DNA from: Symsagittifera roscoffensis
Taxonomy: Eukaryota; Xenacoelomorpha; Acoela; Convolutidae
Assembly (NCBI RefSeq): GCF_963678635.1
Contig: NC_087071.1
Span: 33,344,141 to 33,408,140 of the forward strand
Direction: 5' to 3'
Length of the DNA: 64,000 nt
The notes under the pieces were generated by a model. That model was given only the letters and a program-made list of their open reading frames with translations, ran no database searches and was not told the DNA's origin. The translations under genes were made by a program, and so were the position numbers. Numbering within the stretch: the first letter of the stretch is position 1; each line of letters opens with the position of its first letter. This document shows positions 20,430 through 31,500 of the stretch, in pieces.

Positions 20430-20956
20430 TTTTAAATGGCAACGTATTTTGTCCTAGCTTCAGTGACGATTTCACTGCCTGGCTAAGCTTCATTGATCAA
20501 TTTCGATGAACTGTCCATGACAATGAAAAGCTGTCACCGGTTCAAAAGTTGATGTATCTCAAAAGTTGCCTGACGGGCCATGCTTCTAAGCTCATCATGA
20601 ACTTGCAGAAGACAGAAAGCAACTATGAGGAAGCGCTTCAAATGCTAGAGCAGAGATACAAAAACATTCGAGTCATCCTTAGAAAGATTTTGTCAGGAAT
20701 TCACAGATTCACTGCAGTTCAAACGGAGAATGTGTCTCAGCTTCGTCAGCTACACTCATTCTTCAATGAGACTTCGCAGTCCATCAACGCTCTCAGAAGG
20801 TCAGTAGAAAACGATTTGTGGCATTTCCTTCTCTTCGAGAATCTCGATACTGAATCTCAGAAGGGATGGGAAACTGCAAACGATGGGACTGAAGCTCTTG
20901 ACTTCGATCGACTCATGATGTTCTTAGACAACAGAGTCAGGTCTCTAGGTGGTTGA
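20430..20956 (+). pseudogene. BEL/Pao Gag remnant
   Basis: Before the open stretch at 20549 the same frame reads FSDDFTAWLSFIDQF, a stop, then NEKLSPVQKLMYLKSCLTGH. It continues NYEEALQMLEQRYKN and FLENLDTESQKGWETANDG-type sequence with a C-terminal FLDNRVRSL. This arrangement (spaced hydrophobic helices, LxGxA, Y-A-LxxLxxRY) is typical of the BEL/Pao Gag domain known as DUF1759. At least one internal stop (near 20510) makes it a pseudogene. Confidence 0.75.
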
Positions 20957-21033
20957 AGGATCTCACTCCAGACCCCTTAAGCCAGAGCGTGAGCAGTAGA
21001 TATTCTTGACAGAAAAGAACCGATCTTATAAGA

Positions 21034-21489
21034 ATGGCTTCTCTTTTTCAGTGTAAAGTTCAAACCTGCCAAGAGCGATATCAAATATGGCAGCGTGTCA
21101 AATACAGATCTATGACAACATCAGAAAGAAAGAATTTCGTGACCAGCAATAGTAAGTGCTTAAATTTTTTTTCTGCCAGCCATGGCATCCAGCTATTTCC
21201 TTCAACATCACTGTGCAAGACATATCAAAAGAAGCATCATACAACTCTTCATGGCAATTCTAGTCAGCCCAGTCCTCATCTCGCAGCGGCAATAGATGCT
21301 CTCCGAGTCAACCGAACTGGACCTATTACAGTTCTTCCAACGGCAAACGTCAAAGTTCGATCTCAGAACGGTCGAATTCATCACTTGCGGGCGCTCGTTG
21401 ACAATTGTGTTCAAATGAACGTCATCACCCTGCAAGCTTTACACCGGCTTGACATCAAACCAACAGAAGCTCCAGATCGCATAATTTGA
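21034..21489 (+). pseudogene. BEL/Pao zinc-knuckle and protease start, degenerate
   Basis: SERKNFVTSNSKCLNFFSASHG and KTYQKKHHTTLHGNSS match the BEL/Pao nucleocapsid region, in which several cysteines are lost. VLPTANVKVRSQNGRIHHLR leads into ALVDNCVQMNVIT at the protease active site. The expected D-S/T-G reads D-N-C, so the enzyme would be inactive. Confidence 0.65.
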
Positions 21490-21574
21490 GTGAACCAGAA
21501 GAACGCTATGTCTACCCATGTCCGAATGAATCTCAATCCTATCAAAATCTGGTAAAGTTTTCAAAGTTTCTTGT

Positions 21575-21870
21575 GTGGTGTTGGAAAACAGCACGGATCA
21601 CGAGCATCCAAATGCCCAAATCGCAGCCACAGACCTACGAAAGGTCAGCAACTACAACTTAATAGATCCAGCTTTTGACAAGCCCAACACAATTGATCTC
21701 CTGCTTGGACAATCCGTCTACACACACATTGTGAAGTCACGGAATGTCAAGGAATGAACTATACTGCTAACCCACACGATCCTTGGTTAGACAGTCTCAG
21801 GTGTCAATGATACCGATCACACAGTCACAACACGAAGACACTCGCCACGATATCTTAAAGTCGTTCTATA
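21575..21870 (+). pseudogene. BEL/Pao protease C-terminal part
   Basis: NYNLIDPAFDKPNTIDLLLGQSVYTHIV is a good match to the conserved L-x-D-P-x-F-x-x-P-x-x-I-D-L-L-L-G region of BEL/Pao proteases (about 21644-21735). A stop at 21755 ends the frame. Shortly after, another frame reads THTILG, a stop and TVSG, the usual end of this domain. Confidence 0.7.
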
Positions 21871-22164
21871 TTACTTTGATAGTAATATTCGTGATTGAGT
21901 CGGTTTCTGTTTCCGTTTGCTTTTGCGATCAGTTTACTTTCTTTTCGGAAAATTGTTCTGTGAATTTCCAGCCTAAAAATTTTGTAGATATGGCGTTCGA
22001 ATATAAGGTTGCGAATAAATGTGTTTTTTTTTTCACAACGAGTAATTTACAAATTATCAAGTTCTTGAGTAAAAGCTGGTACCAAACATTATATTACCAC
22101 ATTTTGGGGTTTAATTTTCCTGGACGCGATCGATCGACATACACTGCTTCGCGAAACAAATGGG

Positions 22165-23255
22165 CGATGTCTTGAATCTCCCAGTTGAGCGATTCAAAAA
22201 TGAAGTTTGTGTGCCCTCTCAGAAATTCCATGTCATCCTAATTTCGATCTTGTTGCAGATAGTTGTTTGCTTCAGTTTGTGTCGAAGAAGGTAACAGTAA
22301 ATTGAAGTAGGTCGATGTGCTTCGGAATTCGGAAGTTAAAGTCCTAATCTCCCTTTTGGTGATAAGCTAAACTTGGTGATAGATCGCGTATTACTGTCTC
22401 TAACACCTTGCAATTTGTCAAGTTCTTCAATCGAAGCTGCCTCCACAAAATTTGGGTTACAACGTTTCCGGATTATTTCTTTTTTTTTTTTTTAAGATCA
22501 TTTATCCACGAGGGATAGGACCAAAATACGAGCTGTAGAGCTCATCACGGCGAACCGCTGTTGTGCCCCTGCTTAAGAACTACATGCAATTTTTTTGGTT
22601 ATTTTTCTGGGCTGGGTAATGTTGCCTCACCCTCAAGCAACGAGCACGGATCATGGTGGGCCTCGAACATCTGACCTTTCGATTGAGAGGCGGAGACGTA
22701 ACCACTTCACCACTGCATTTCTTGTAAATCTTGGTTGTATTGAGTAGAAGTAGTTCAATAACTTTCTACGATGTCTTTGACTTTCCCACTGCAGAGTGAC
22801 GGCAAGCAAGTTAATTTGAGTTGTTAATGTTGTTATCTTATTGCTGCCTGGAAAAGCTCAAACCGATTACTCCAATCTAGTGGATTGCCATCAAAAATCG
22901 AGAATTCTATCTGGCCTTTGAAGCTTTTCAAACTGTAATTGCTTGTGGGGATATCGCATCGCAATTGGCCTTCTTTAACCAAAGGTCAGCTTCAGCTGAG
23001 TTTTAACTTCGTGGTTTCGTTCGTTTGGTAAACAAGTTGCGTCATTGTCACTGAATCGCTGAAGGGATAAGGAATGTCTTGAATCTACCAGTTAAGCTAA
23101 TCAAACAATGAAGTTTGTGTGCCCTCAGAAATTCCATGTTACCATAATTATGATTTTGTTGCAGGTAGTTGTTTGCTTGAACTTGTGTCGAAGAAGAAAA
23201 CAGTGAGTTGTAGTCGGTCGACGTACTTCAGAAATTAAAGTCTTCTTTATCAGGC
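22165..23255 (+). repeat. Diverged direct repeats, about 180 bp each, interrupted by a SINE
   Basis: 22165-22340 and 23066-23255 share GATGTCTTGAATCT / AATGTCTTGAATCT, ATGAAGTTTGTGTGCCCTC, CAGAAATTCCATGT, TTGTTGCAG-TAGTTGTTTGCTT and TTGTGTCGAAGAAG. A further weak match joins about 22045-22130 to 22410-22475. Neither unit codes for a recognisable protein. The repeats could be old LTRs or satellite units. Confidence 0.6.
22482..22716 (-). mobile_element. tRNA-derived SINE with 7-bp target-site duplication
   Basis: On the minus strand, 22716 to about 22645 resembles a tRNA. It has a box A-like TGGTGAAGTGGTTA and a box B-like GATGTTCGAGGCC at suitable spacing, with an anticodon-arm-like CCGCCTCTCAATCGAAAGG between them. 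A roughly 160-bp unrelated body follows and ends in an A-rich tail (the T run near 22482-22493 on the plus strand). ATTTCTT flanks it at 22475-22481 and 22717-22723. This is the classical structure of a SINE mobilised by a LINE, and it has no protein-coding potential. Confidence 0.75.
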
Positions 23256-24080
23256 CTCTGCTGACTTGAGATAATGGATTAGTAATCGTCTATATCTTGA
23301 TTAGTCATCTTTATAAAACTAACTTCTCGCATCTTCTTAACTGACTTAATATCGAACATGTTTGTCTGCTGAGCACAGAGGACTTCTGCATTATGTCTTC
23401 ATTATCTGATGGCGGATAAACTGATTTTTTTTCTGCACGAGCTTCCAGTAGCTCTACTCGGAATTGTTATCCTTGTGATGAGCAAGAGTATTGCAATCAG
23501 GTACTACCAGGTTGATTTTTTTCGCATGGTTATTCTATTAACAATGGTAAATTTAGCTTCTGACTTGCGCGAACTATTGAAATTCAAAAAACTAATATCA
23601 TTCAAGTAATAATTAGGTCAATTTTGCTTTTAGGTTTTGTCAAATTTTCAGAGACACTGTTATTTCGGCTAAATTATCTTTTATTGCGTAATTGCAGGGG
23701 TAACATATATTTGCATAAGTTTGTTTTTTAGTATGGATGGGTCGTAAAAACTTTGAAAATTTTGAAAGAAAGTCATGAAAACAGTCTTGTTTTCAGCTCA
23801 ACAGGTTTCCACCCAAAATTTGTCGCCTTTGTTGCCGCTCGATGAATGGCTGTTTTTGAACTTCATCTGATAGAACCTTGAAGTTTTTGTTACTGCAGCT
23901 TTTCCAGCTTCTTATCTGCAGTTTTCCAAGTTTTTTATGCCAGAAGTATTTTGAGTTTGATTTTTCAGAACTTCTTTTTTTTTAATTCTGTATTTTTTTT
24001 CTAAACAGCGATATAAAAAACCCACATCGTGAACAAAATTGACAAAAAAGCGAAAAAAAAACAAATGAAAGTTTCAGTTG
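23256..24080. other. Non-coding stretch, nothing recognised
   Basis: A short hydrophobic ORF is present (23409-23609), but there is no independent support for it. The rest is AT-rich with T runs. Confidence 0.45.
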
Positions 24081-24320
24081 TGCCTCTTAAAATTTAACTC
24101 TTTTCGATTAAAACCTGTGGCGGAACACAAGAGCCAGTGTTGACCTAGCGTACAAAATTTTCGAATTGCTCTACACATTGTGCTACAAGATAATGAATGA
24201 AAAAAAAACAATTTTGTTGCGCAATGTGTGACGCAACTCAGTTTTTTTAAAGCAAGGTCATTTCTGGTTGTGTTTCGCCACAGGTTTTCCTCGAAACAGT
24301 TTTCATTTTGAGTCACATTT
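24081..24320. mobile_element. Foldback MITE-like element
   Basis: AAAACCTGTGGCGGAACACA at 24110-24129 is complementary at 19 of 20 positions to 24269-24288. Imperfect pairing extends outward (CTCTTTTCGATT against the complement of CCTCGAAACAG) and inward (GTTGACCTAGC against the complement of GCAAGGTCA; CACATTGTGCTAC against GCGCAATGTGTG). The whole stretch is close to one imperfect palindrome of about 240 bp. No ORF is supported. Confidence 0.6.
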
Positions 24321-25103
24321 ATTTTGTGTTTCATTTGAGTCACAAAGTGTTTATTTTTTTTTGGCGTTTTGTTTAATTGTTAACGATGTGGCCTTCTGTG
24401 TCGCTTTTTGTATCGCTCTGTGTTCAGTTTCAGAAGTTCCGTCGAGTCTGATATCTTTTCAGCGAGTTACCGTTCTAGGTCCTCAAATGGAATGAAACGA
24501 TAGTTCAAATTGTTGAGTACAGACTGTTGATTTGATTTTTTCAATGGCAAATTTGATTGTCAAAAAGTTGTGCAGGGGTGCGGTGTCATTATATTCTTGA
24601 AAAAATAGAAAATCAGAAAAATTGTTTTTTTTTTTCAATTTTTGCAGATTTTCTTTCAGTTTCTGCAGAATTTTCAATTATCGTTTTTTAACTTGGGAGC
24701 GCAAAATAGTTGTATTCCCGAACAAGACTATATCCGGTAAAGTTTTTTCTTGAAAATCTGTAAGCAATTGGACGTCCTGTATTATAAAAACTTAACAACT
24801 TTCAGGTCCACTTGTGCTGAAACGTGTGTTTTGGATTCTAAGGTCTGGAGATCGACTTCGCTTAGTACTCTTTGTCTTATGTATGAAATGGACTCCTTTA
24901 TTTATCAAGTATGAGTTGGGGAAACTGATAAAATACATTTTCAAACAATTTTTTATTGTTTTTTTTGGTTGCATGGGCTTCTGAACACTTTCGTCTAAAT
25001 GGCCGCTTGGTAAATAATACTGATTAATTTTCTGACTGAGTGCTTCTCGACTTCAGCTGAAATTGAAAATCAGTCCAGACAAACTTTTTGTAATTCAATT
25101 TTG
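24321..25103. other. Non-coding left flank of the large retrotransposon
   Basis: AT-rich with no supported feature. The last bases before the 5' LTR are TTTTG. Confidence 0.5.
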
Positions 25104-26007
25104 TGTGCCAGTCGGTCATATTCGGAAGTTTGACCTTGAGAGAAGCAAAAAACACTTGATTTTGGAGTGAAATTTAATTTTTCAAAATTTCGAATGGAAC
25201 CTGTCATGCACGATTTTCTCGCGATAACTGAAAATCAGAAAAGAGAAGTTAGAACGATCGAGTGACAATCGCGGGAAAGTTGCTAGAAAAATCAGTGGGA
25301 AATTGCTATTCGCAATTTCAGTAGCAATAATAATCGAGAGTAGAGCTGTCCCATCTAAAACAGAGACGAGCGCATTCCCACAAACTGGATTGTTGTGATT
25401 GGAATACTATTATTAACTGGACCAGAGTGAACCTTCGGTGGAAAGGTGGACAGCTAGAGTGTCCCAATGGTTCACGAGAACTTACAGTCTAGAGTAAAAA
25501 CTTGTTCTTGTTATTGAAACTGACTAACATTAAACTCATTTTAGTTACTTTATTAATTCTTGAGTTGCTTACCGACTTATTTACTTCCTGGTTCTTGAGC
25601 GTGCTACAATGTGAGTACTAATTTAAATTTCTAGAGTGTGTTTTATAATTGTTATGTTGAGGTAAGGCGAGTTTTAGGTTGATCCATCTGAAATGGATCA
25701 AAGTTCCACTGTCTAATAAAAAGTAACTTAACGGATTGTTCCCACCCGGTTTTTAACGGCGTTCATGTATTTTGGGTATCTAGAGACCTGAGTATGGGGA
25801 CGTTATTAATTCTAGAGTGGGGGGATATTTTAGTAGTAGCCTTTAAGCTGTAACGGGTCGTAGTCTCATGTCACAAGCGAACCGAATTGGCTCCGACTGA
25901 TTTGAGGTACAAAAACACAAGAGATAGTGTCCCTGACTCTTGAGCCAATGGTTATAGGGCCTATTTTTCTTAAGCCTCATGTGTGACTGCAGTAGACGAA
26001 TGTTACA
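25104..26007 (+). repeat. 5' LTR
   Basis: 904 bp, starting TGTGCCAGTCGG and ending GAATGTTACA. It matches the 3' LTR without indels; the four differences seen are at about 25195, 25273, 25752 and 25851. AATAAA at 25715-25720 is a plausible polyadenylation signal. A 9-bp hairpin (25679-25701) lies just upstream of it. No confident TATA box was assigned. Confidence 0.95.
25679..25720 (+). promoter_or_regulatory. LTR hairpin followed by AATAAA
   Basis: TTGATCCAT / ATGGATCAA form a perfect 9-bp stem with loop CTGAA (25679-25701), 13 nt before AATAAA (25715-25720). The same structure is in the 3' LTR at 42562-42603. The minus-strand relative at 17185-17203 keeps the stem with one base pair changed on both sides (G-C to A-T). 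It resembles retroviral poly(A)-region hairpins in position. Confidence 0.5.
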
Positions 26008-26018
26008 TAGTGTTTTTA

Positions 26019-26033
26019 TGGCGCTCCTGGGTG
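26019..26033 (+). other. Primer-binding site, tRNA-Asn-like
   Basis: TGGCGCTCCTGGGTG lies 11 nt after the 5' LTR. Its complement ends in CCA and has the acceptor and T-arm pattern CACCC-AGGAGCG-CCA expected of tRNA-Asn. The related element at 16842-16859 extends the match by three bases. Confidence 0.65.
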
Positions 26034-26483
26034 TTTACGACATCAAGACTACGGAGTCGAACCCACTTGAGACAGCTTCGGGCTGAATGCCCATTCTAGA
26101 GTACCGGCGGTACGGTTCGACAGGAACGTGCAAACCTTCCGGTTGTACCGTGATAGCTTTTTAAGAAAACTCAAGAAAACTTTCCTGGTACGCTCTCCGA
26201 ACGAGGCTTAGCTAACCGAGTAAAGGGGGGCAACTAGGGGGACAAAAACACGAGCAAAAAGACAAAAAGCGAAACAAAAACCATAAAACGAAAAAAGACA
26301 GTGACTTTGACACCAGATTAGTTGGATCAAACCTTTATATTAATTAAATAGTATACCCATACTGTTTTACAAGTTCGATCGTTTCGATCAACATAGTAAT
26401 TTAATCCAGTAACCTTAATAAAGTGCCCGAGTGTGGGGCGTTGTCAAGGGTTTTCAGATTGCTTGGAACTTAGCTGGACAACA

Positions 26484-26680
26484 AGGAGACTTGACTGGAA
26501 GAGGTGACCAGCCGAGTGGGAAGGTTGTTCAGGAGCACTTGATCTGAACCAATAGGAGACTCGACTGGAACAGGTGACCGGCCGAGTGGGAAATTGGTTC
26601 AGGAAAACTTGAGCTGTAGGAGACTGAAACAATAGGAGACTGAGCTGGAACAGGTGATCAGTCGAGTGGAAAAGCAGCCA
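26484..26680 (+). repeat. Three-unit imperfect tandem repeat in the leader
   Basis: AGGAGACTTGACTGGAAGAG, AGGAGACTCGACTGGAACAG and AGGAGACTGAGCTGGAACAG begin at about 26484, 26554 and 26634. Each is followed by GTGACCAGCCGAGTGG or a close variant. The spacing is 70-80 bp. Confidence 0.75.
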
Positions 26681-27548
26681 AGAAGGATTTGACAGTTCTC
26701 GAGTTCTCAAGTTGGGCAGAACGGGTATCGTTACAATTCACATTACATTATAGGAAATAAGTGTAAAATTGGATAAGCGATATCCCCCGGTTTTGAGAAA
26801 CGTTTTTACTTGAGCAGGCCTGGAGACAGGTCTACGGTTTTCTCTTGAGAGGTTTAGCACCCGGCGCTTAAGGTAATTTTAGGTTTAAGAAGGGGGGCTA
26901 AAAAGGGGGGAGGTTAGAAGGGGGGCTGGTTAAGTTAGAGGTTGGCGGTAGTAAATTGTAAAAAGGGGGGAAATTAGAGTAACTAATTAGTCGACATCGT
27001 TGATTTAGTTACATTATTCATTTACACGCGTTGGTCATAGGAAGCGGATATCCAAAATTGGAATTAGGTTAAGGTAGGTACCCTGGTCGGATCGGTAGGG
27101 GGGAACGGACATAGACAGTTTTTGTGATACCCCATAAGATCGCTAGCAGGGGGGAAGGAAACGCGTGGCAATTAGGTACCAGACATTTTTTTTCGATAGA
27201 AGGTAGACATTTGTCACCCTTGAATTTTAGGTGGGCTCATCTTTCTGTTTTTATTACTTTTTCTTGCTTAGATTTTTGTTGCATTTTGGTGAGGATTTGT
27301 GTTAAAATGTTGTACGAACAGGTGATCACAAGATACCTGCGCACAGGTTTTGGTCTCAAGTTACTTGGAACATTGAAATAGAGGTAGCCAAAAAGAGAAA
27401 TAAGAAAAAGGGGGGTCAGCATTTGGCTTTTAAGAGAGGATTTTGGGAAAATTTTACTAGAGCTTGAGTGGTGGTACAAGGTACGGCGAATCAAGAAGTC
27501 CCCATAACGAAGAGGAAAGAAGTCCCACCACCCAGACACTTGTCAACA

Positions 27549-28286
27549 GTCTTGGGACAGTGCCGAAGAAGTCTTAGGACAGAGCAGTCTGGGGACAGTC
27601 TTGGGACAGTACAGTCTTGGGACAGTGGTCTTGGGACAGGGTCTTGGGACAGGGTCTTGGGACAAGGATCTTGGGACAGGGTCTTGGGACAGGGTCTTGG
27701 GACAAGGTCTTGGGACAAGGTCTTGGGACAAGGGTCTTGGGACAGGGTCTTGGGACAGGGTCTTGGGACAAGGTCTTGGGACAGGGTCTTGGGACAAGGT
27801 CTTGGGACAGGGTCTTGGGACAAGGTCTTGGGACAAGGGTCTTGGGACAGGGTCTTGGGACAGGGTCTTGGGACAGGGTCTTGGGACAGGGGTCTTGGGA
27901 CAGGGTCTTGGGACAGGGGTCTTGGGACAGGGGTCTTGGGACAGTAGTCTTGGGACACTAGTCTTGGGACACTAGTCTTGGGACACTGGTCTTGGGACAC
28001 TAGTCTTGGGACACTAGTCTTGGGACAGTAGTCTTGGGACAGTAGTCTTGGGACACTAGTCTTGGGACACTAGTCTTGGGACAGTAGTCTTGGGACACTA
28101 GTCTTGGGACACTAGTCTTGGGACAGTAGTCTTGGGACACTAGCCTTGGGACAGTAGTCTTGGACAAGAGTCTTGGGACACGGCCGGAAAGTACTGGGAC
28201 GGTACCGAACAGTCTTGGGACAGGAGAAAGAAGCCTGGGACGGTACAAAGAAGAGTAGGGACGGCAATTGGAAGTCTTGGGACAGT
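27549..28286 (+). repeat. Minisatellite (TCTTGGGACA core) inside the retrotransposon leader
   Basis: Several dozen copies of a 13-14 bp unit with core TCTTGGGACA. The first half is mainly the 13-bp type GTCTTGGGACAGG / GTCTTGGGACAAG. The second half is mainly the 14-bp type AGTCTTGGGACACT / AGTCTTGGGACAGT, and the edges degenerate. The change of unit type near 27940 suggests two phases of expansion. Open frames on both strands here (WDRVLGQGLGT-like or VPRPCPKTLSQD-like) are repeat translations. The array ends about 260 bp before the first long ORF. Confidence 0.95.
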
Positions 28287-28543
28287 ATAAAAATTGAAGT
28301 AAAATTACAAGAAGTGTTTTAAGACAGAATTAAGATAGAACAAGACTAATTGGAACCAGGTACGGTTGAGACCACAAATAAGGAAAGTTTCTCGAAAAGT
28401 TAATAAAGAGAACTGAAACAAGGTTTTCACCACGTTGTATATTTTTTTTTAAGAAATATTTTTTTTTCTCGAAAGATTTTATTCTTAGAATAGGATTGTG
28501 TATATAGTAAAATTGTAAATAAGAGCAATTGTAAATAGAAATA

Positions 28544-31500
28544 ATGAGGCGGAGCAGGGTACCGGTAGCTGAAAAAAGACCTACCGAAGCAAAGTATAAT
28601 TCGTCGCTACGCAAAACAACATCAATGGGCCCAAAGATAACAAAGAAGAACTTTTCAGTTAACATGGTCAGCACAAGGAGTACAGCGGAGAACAGGGCAA
28701 AAGAGGGCACGGAAGGGGAACGAGTGGAACCCACCATCGAGATTGATCTAGAGACACCCGATCAAAGCGTAGATGAACTGGAGAAGAAGACGACGGAGTC
28801 AACTCCAATGCCCAATGCAGAAGAACCAAACCAGAAACCCATAGAGTTCTCACCAATAGACGATGTGGAAGATGCAATAGGCAACACCGAAGAAACGGTG
28901 AAAGAAGACTCCCAAGTAAAAAAGACATCTTTTACAGAAAGGTTGGCGATGATGGTCGGAATAAAAACGAAAGAGAACGTGACTGAAGAACCAAAAGCTG
29001 AAAGAGCACGAACATTTGGGACAGTGAGCATGAAGACGACAGAAGCCAATCCGAGAGAGGAACAAACTAAAGCAGAAGCAACGGCCGAAGAAAGATCAAC
29101 GGCTGACCATGAAGAGGCTACTCTTGAGCTAGGTGACTTGATGGCAAAACTGAATCAGATCGACAAAAAGCTGAAGCACAGCGAAGAGGACAGAGAAGTG
29201 ATAAGAAAAGAATTAAGATACAACAAACACGAGTATCTGGATAGTTATTTTAACCTGGCTAAGGCAACAGACGAGAGACTCAAGGAGATGACAGATAAGG
29301 TAGAAGCCACCAATAAGGAACAAGAAGGGAACATCAAAAAAGATTTGCAACAGTTGAAAAACCGATATGATGATGTCAACAGCCAAATAGGTAGCCTGGA
29401 AAAGAGGCTGGACACAATGAGCAAGAATCAGGCCGAAAGTTCAGGTGCAATACAGACGAAATTGGATGCAATCTTGAGAAATTCTACCTCACAAGAAAGA
29501 CCGGCAGCGGATCGCACGCAAGGCACCAGAGTTGACTTTGTGGAACCACAAAGGGGCAAACGGCAATCGACACCGTTGCCCTTAACCCGGAATACGGTGA
29601 GCATAGCAACAACGGCTGATAAAACAATCATGAAAAGTGGGAATTCAAACACAACGAGTGGTCCGGGGGACTCAACAGCTAGCAGCAACGCAGGTCCGGA
29701 TGCCATGACATGGGCAAGCACTTGGGAGATGATGAACAGGACTCTAGAGGCCTTCGCCACGAGGAACACTAACTCGAGCGATAGGAGAGACGGAAAATCA
29801 AGGAAAACTTTCAAGAAGCCAAAAGAATTCAAAGGCGACTCAGATGGATGCATTGACACGTGGGTGGAAGTGATGAGATTACATCTAGAACAAGATAACT
29901 TAAATGATGAAAGGCAAGCATGCACAGCCATACTCAGTAACCTGGAAGGCACGGCATTGAAATGCGTGGTTGCAAAGAAAGAAGAAGAACGCGATACCGC
30001 GGACAAGATCTTCGAGATATTGCTGAATCGATTCGGGTCAGGCATGAAGGGTCACCAAGCGATGATGCGATTTGAAAAGAGAAGGCAGAGGGACGACGAG
30101 TCAATAGATCGGTTCCTAGATGATCTCGAGAGCTTGAGAAGAAGGAGTGACCCAGAGGAGTCGACAAACAGAAGAAACTTTAGCATTGCCTCGAAGTTCC
30201 TTGATGGGGTAAAAAGTGACGACTTAAGGACAATGTTAGCAACATACTACACATTGTCGAAAGACAGCGCACCAACCCCAGAAGAAATGAGACAGAAATC
30301 AAGGGAATACATGCTGATGAAACCCAAGAAATACTCATATACAGAAAACAGGAACACACAGGGGGGAAGTCAACCCCAGAGGTCGTCATGGTACAAGCCT
30401 AGAGATGACATGGACAAGCGCAGATCATGCGCGAACTGCGGGTCGGCGGATCACCACGTGGCTGACTGCACAACATACAAACAAGGCATGAAGAGCCTAG
30501 GATACGCACCGGATGAGGAGGACATGAGCCAGATGGAAGAACACGAGTACTCTAATGGCTTAATCATCAAGATAGGCGCCAGATGCTTCTTCTGTAACCA
30601 GGAGGGGCACTTCAGAATGGATTGTCCCTTGTTCTGGGAAGCGGTCAAGGACCAGAATCACCCCAAACATAAGTTGGCATTAGCGGCGGTACAGAATCAG
30701 CGGAATAGGCAAAACGAGTTTGAATCTAGGAACTTAGGGGCACCAAACACCGAATTGCCGACGAAAACAGTGAAAACTGTAACACATGTTAACGGTGCGA
30801 TAGAATCCGCGGCCGGGAAATCTCTAGAGATAAATTATGAGAAAGCGGCGACGGAAGCAATTGCCAAAGTGAAACAGGATCTGGCAGCGAAAGAAATAGA
30901 GCAACGACTAAAGCTGGAGATAGAAAGACAGAATTTTAACGAAGCATTAACCGGATCGAAACAAATACCAGAGGCTGTACTGGGCTCAACAAAGACCGGG
31001 AATTGCAATACTGTGAAAATGGTGACAGGTAAGCCTTTTGGCATATCGAAAATCGGGGCAAGGATAATGTCGATAATCACGGTGGGCGGCCACGAGGTAA
31101 CCAGAAACTTGAGCGAGCCGAGCGACCAGACAATAATGCACATTGACGTGTATGCAGACTATTTGAGTGGTATAAGCCCACAAACGACTTCTAGAGCACT
31201 GAGAGCACTACTCATGAGAGGGGGCAGCAAGTCGGTACGTGTTGATAGCAGATATACTGAAGCTTATGGTCCACACGAGGTGATGCTAAATATAGATGGG
31301 ATTAACATCTATACCAAGACGATGATAACATGTGACGAAGACCTGATTGGACAAATCTACGTAGGGAAAGAAGAATTGAAAGTGAGATCGATTGGACACT
31401 GCGCCATGCTTGAGGAAGATGCAATGCACATCGGGACGGAGGCAGATGTGACAGGGCACGTGCTGGATATAAGTGGCAAAAAGACTCAGTTGCGTGGGTT

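Larger units (their letters stand above)
20420..21870 (+). mobile_element. BEL/Pao retroelement remnant (gag-protease)
   Basis: Gag, zinc-knuckle and protease pieces follow one another on the plus strand in BEL/Pao order, with stops and frame changes. Reverse transcriptase, RNase H and integrase are absent, so the remnant is truncated. No LTR was identified on either side. Confidence 0.75.
26034..28543 (+). other. Untranslated leader of the large retrotransposon
   Basis: About 2.5 kb between the primer-binding site and the first long ORF, without a credible coding region. It holds a stem CGGTAC/GTACCG (26108-26113 / 26145-26150) just before TAGCTTTTTAA, a layout shared with the leader at 16685-16745. 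It also holds G-rich tracts (GGGGGG repeats at 26225-26960), a three-unit repeat and a minisatellite. Leaders normally carry packaging and translation signals; which parts do so here cannot be told from sequence. Confidence 0.6.

Noticed and set aside
22641-22716. tRNA gene on the minus strand
   Set aside because: tRNA-like promoter boxes are present, but the acceptor arms do not pair cleanly and the sequence continues into a SINE body with an A-rich tail and target-site duplication.
23409-23609. 66-residue hydrophobic ORF
   Set aside because: Short, T-rich, in a repeat-bearing region, with no homologue in the window and no other support.
25099-25104. A normal 4-6 bp target-site duplication of the large retrotransposon
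   Set aside because: The flanks read TTTTG and TTGTT; only TTG matches, so a full duplication cannot be claimed.
27468-28248. Long open frames on both strands (WDRVLGQ-like and VPRPCPKT-like proteins)
   Set aside because: They are translations of the 13-14 bp minisatellite, open in several frames at once; no start, composition or family evidence for a gene.
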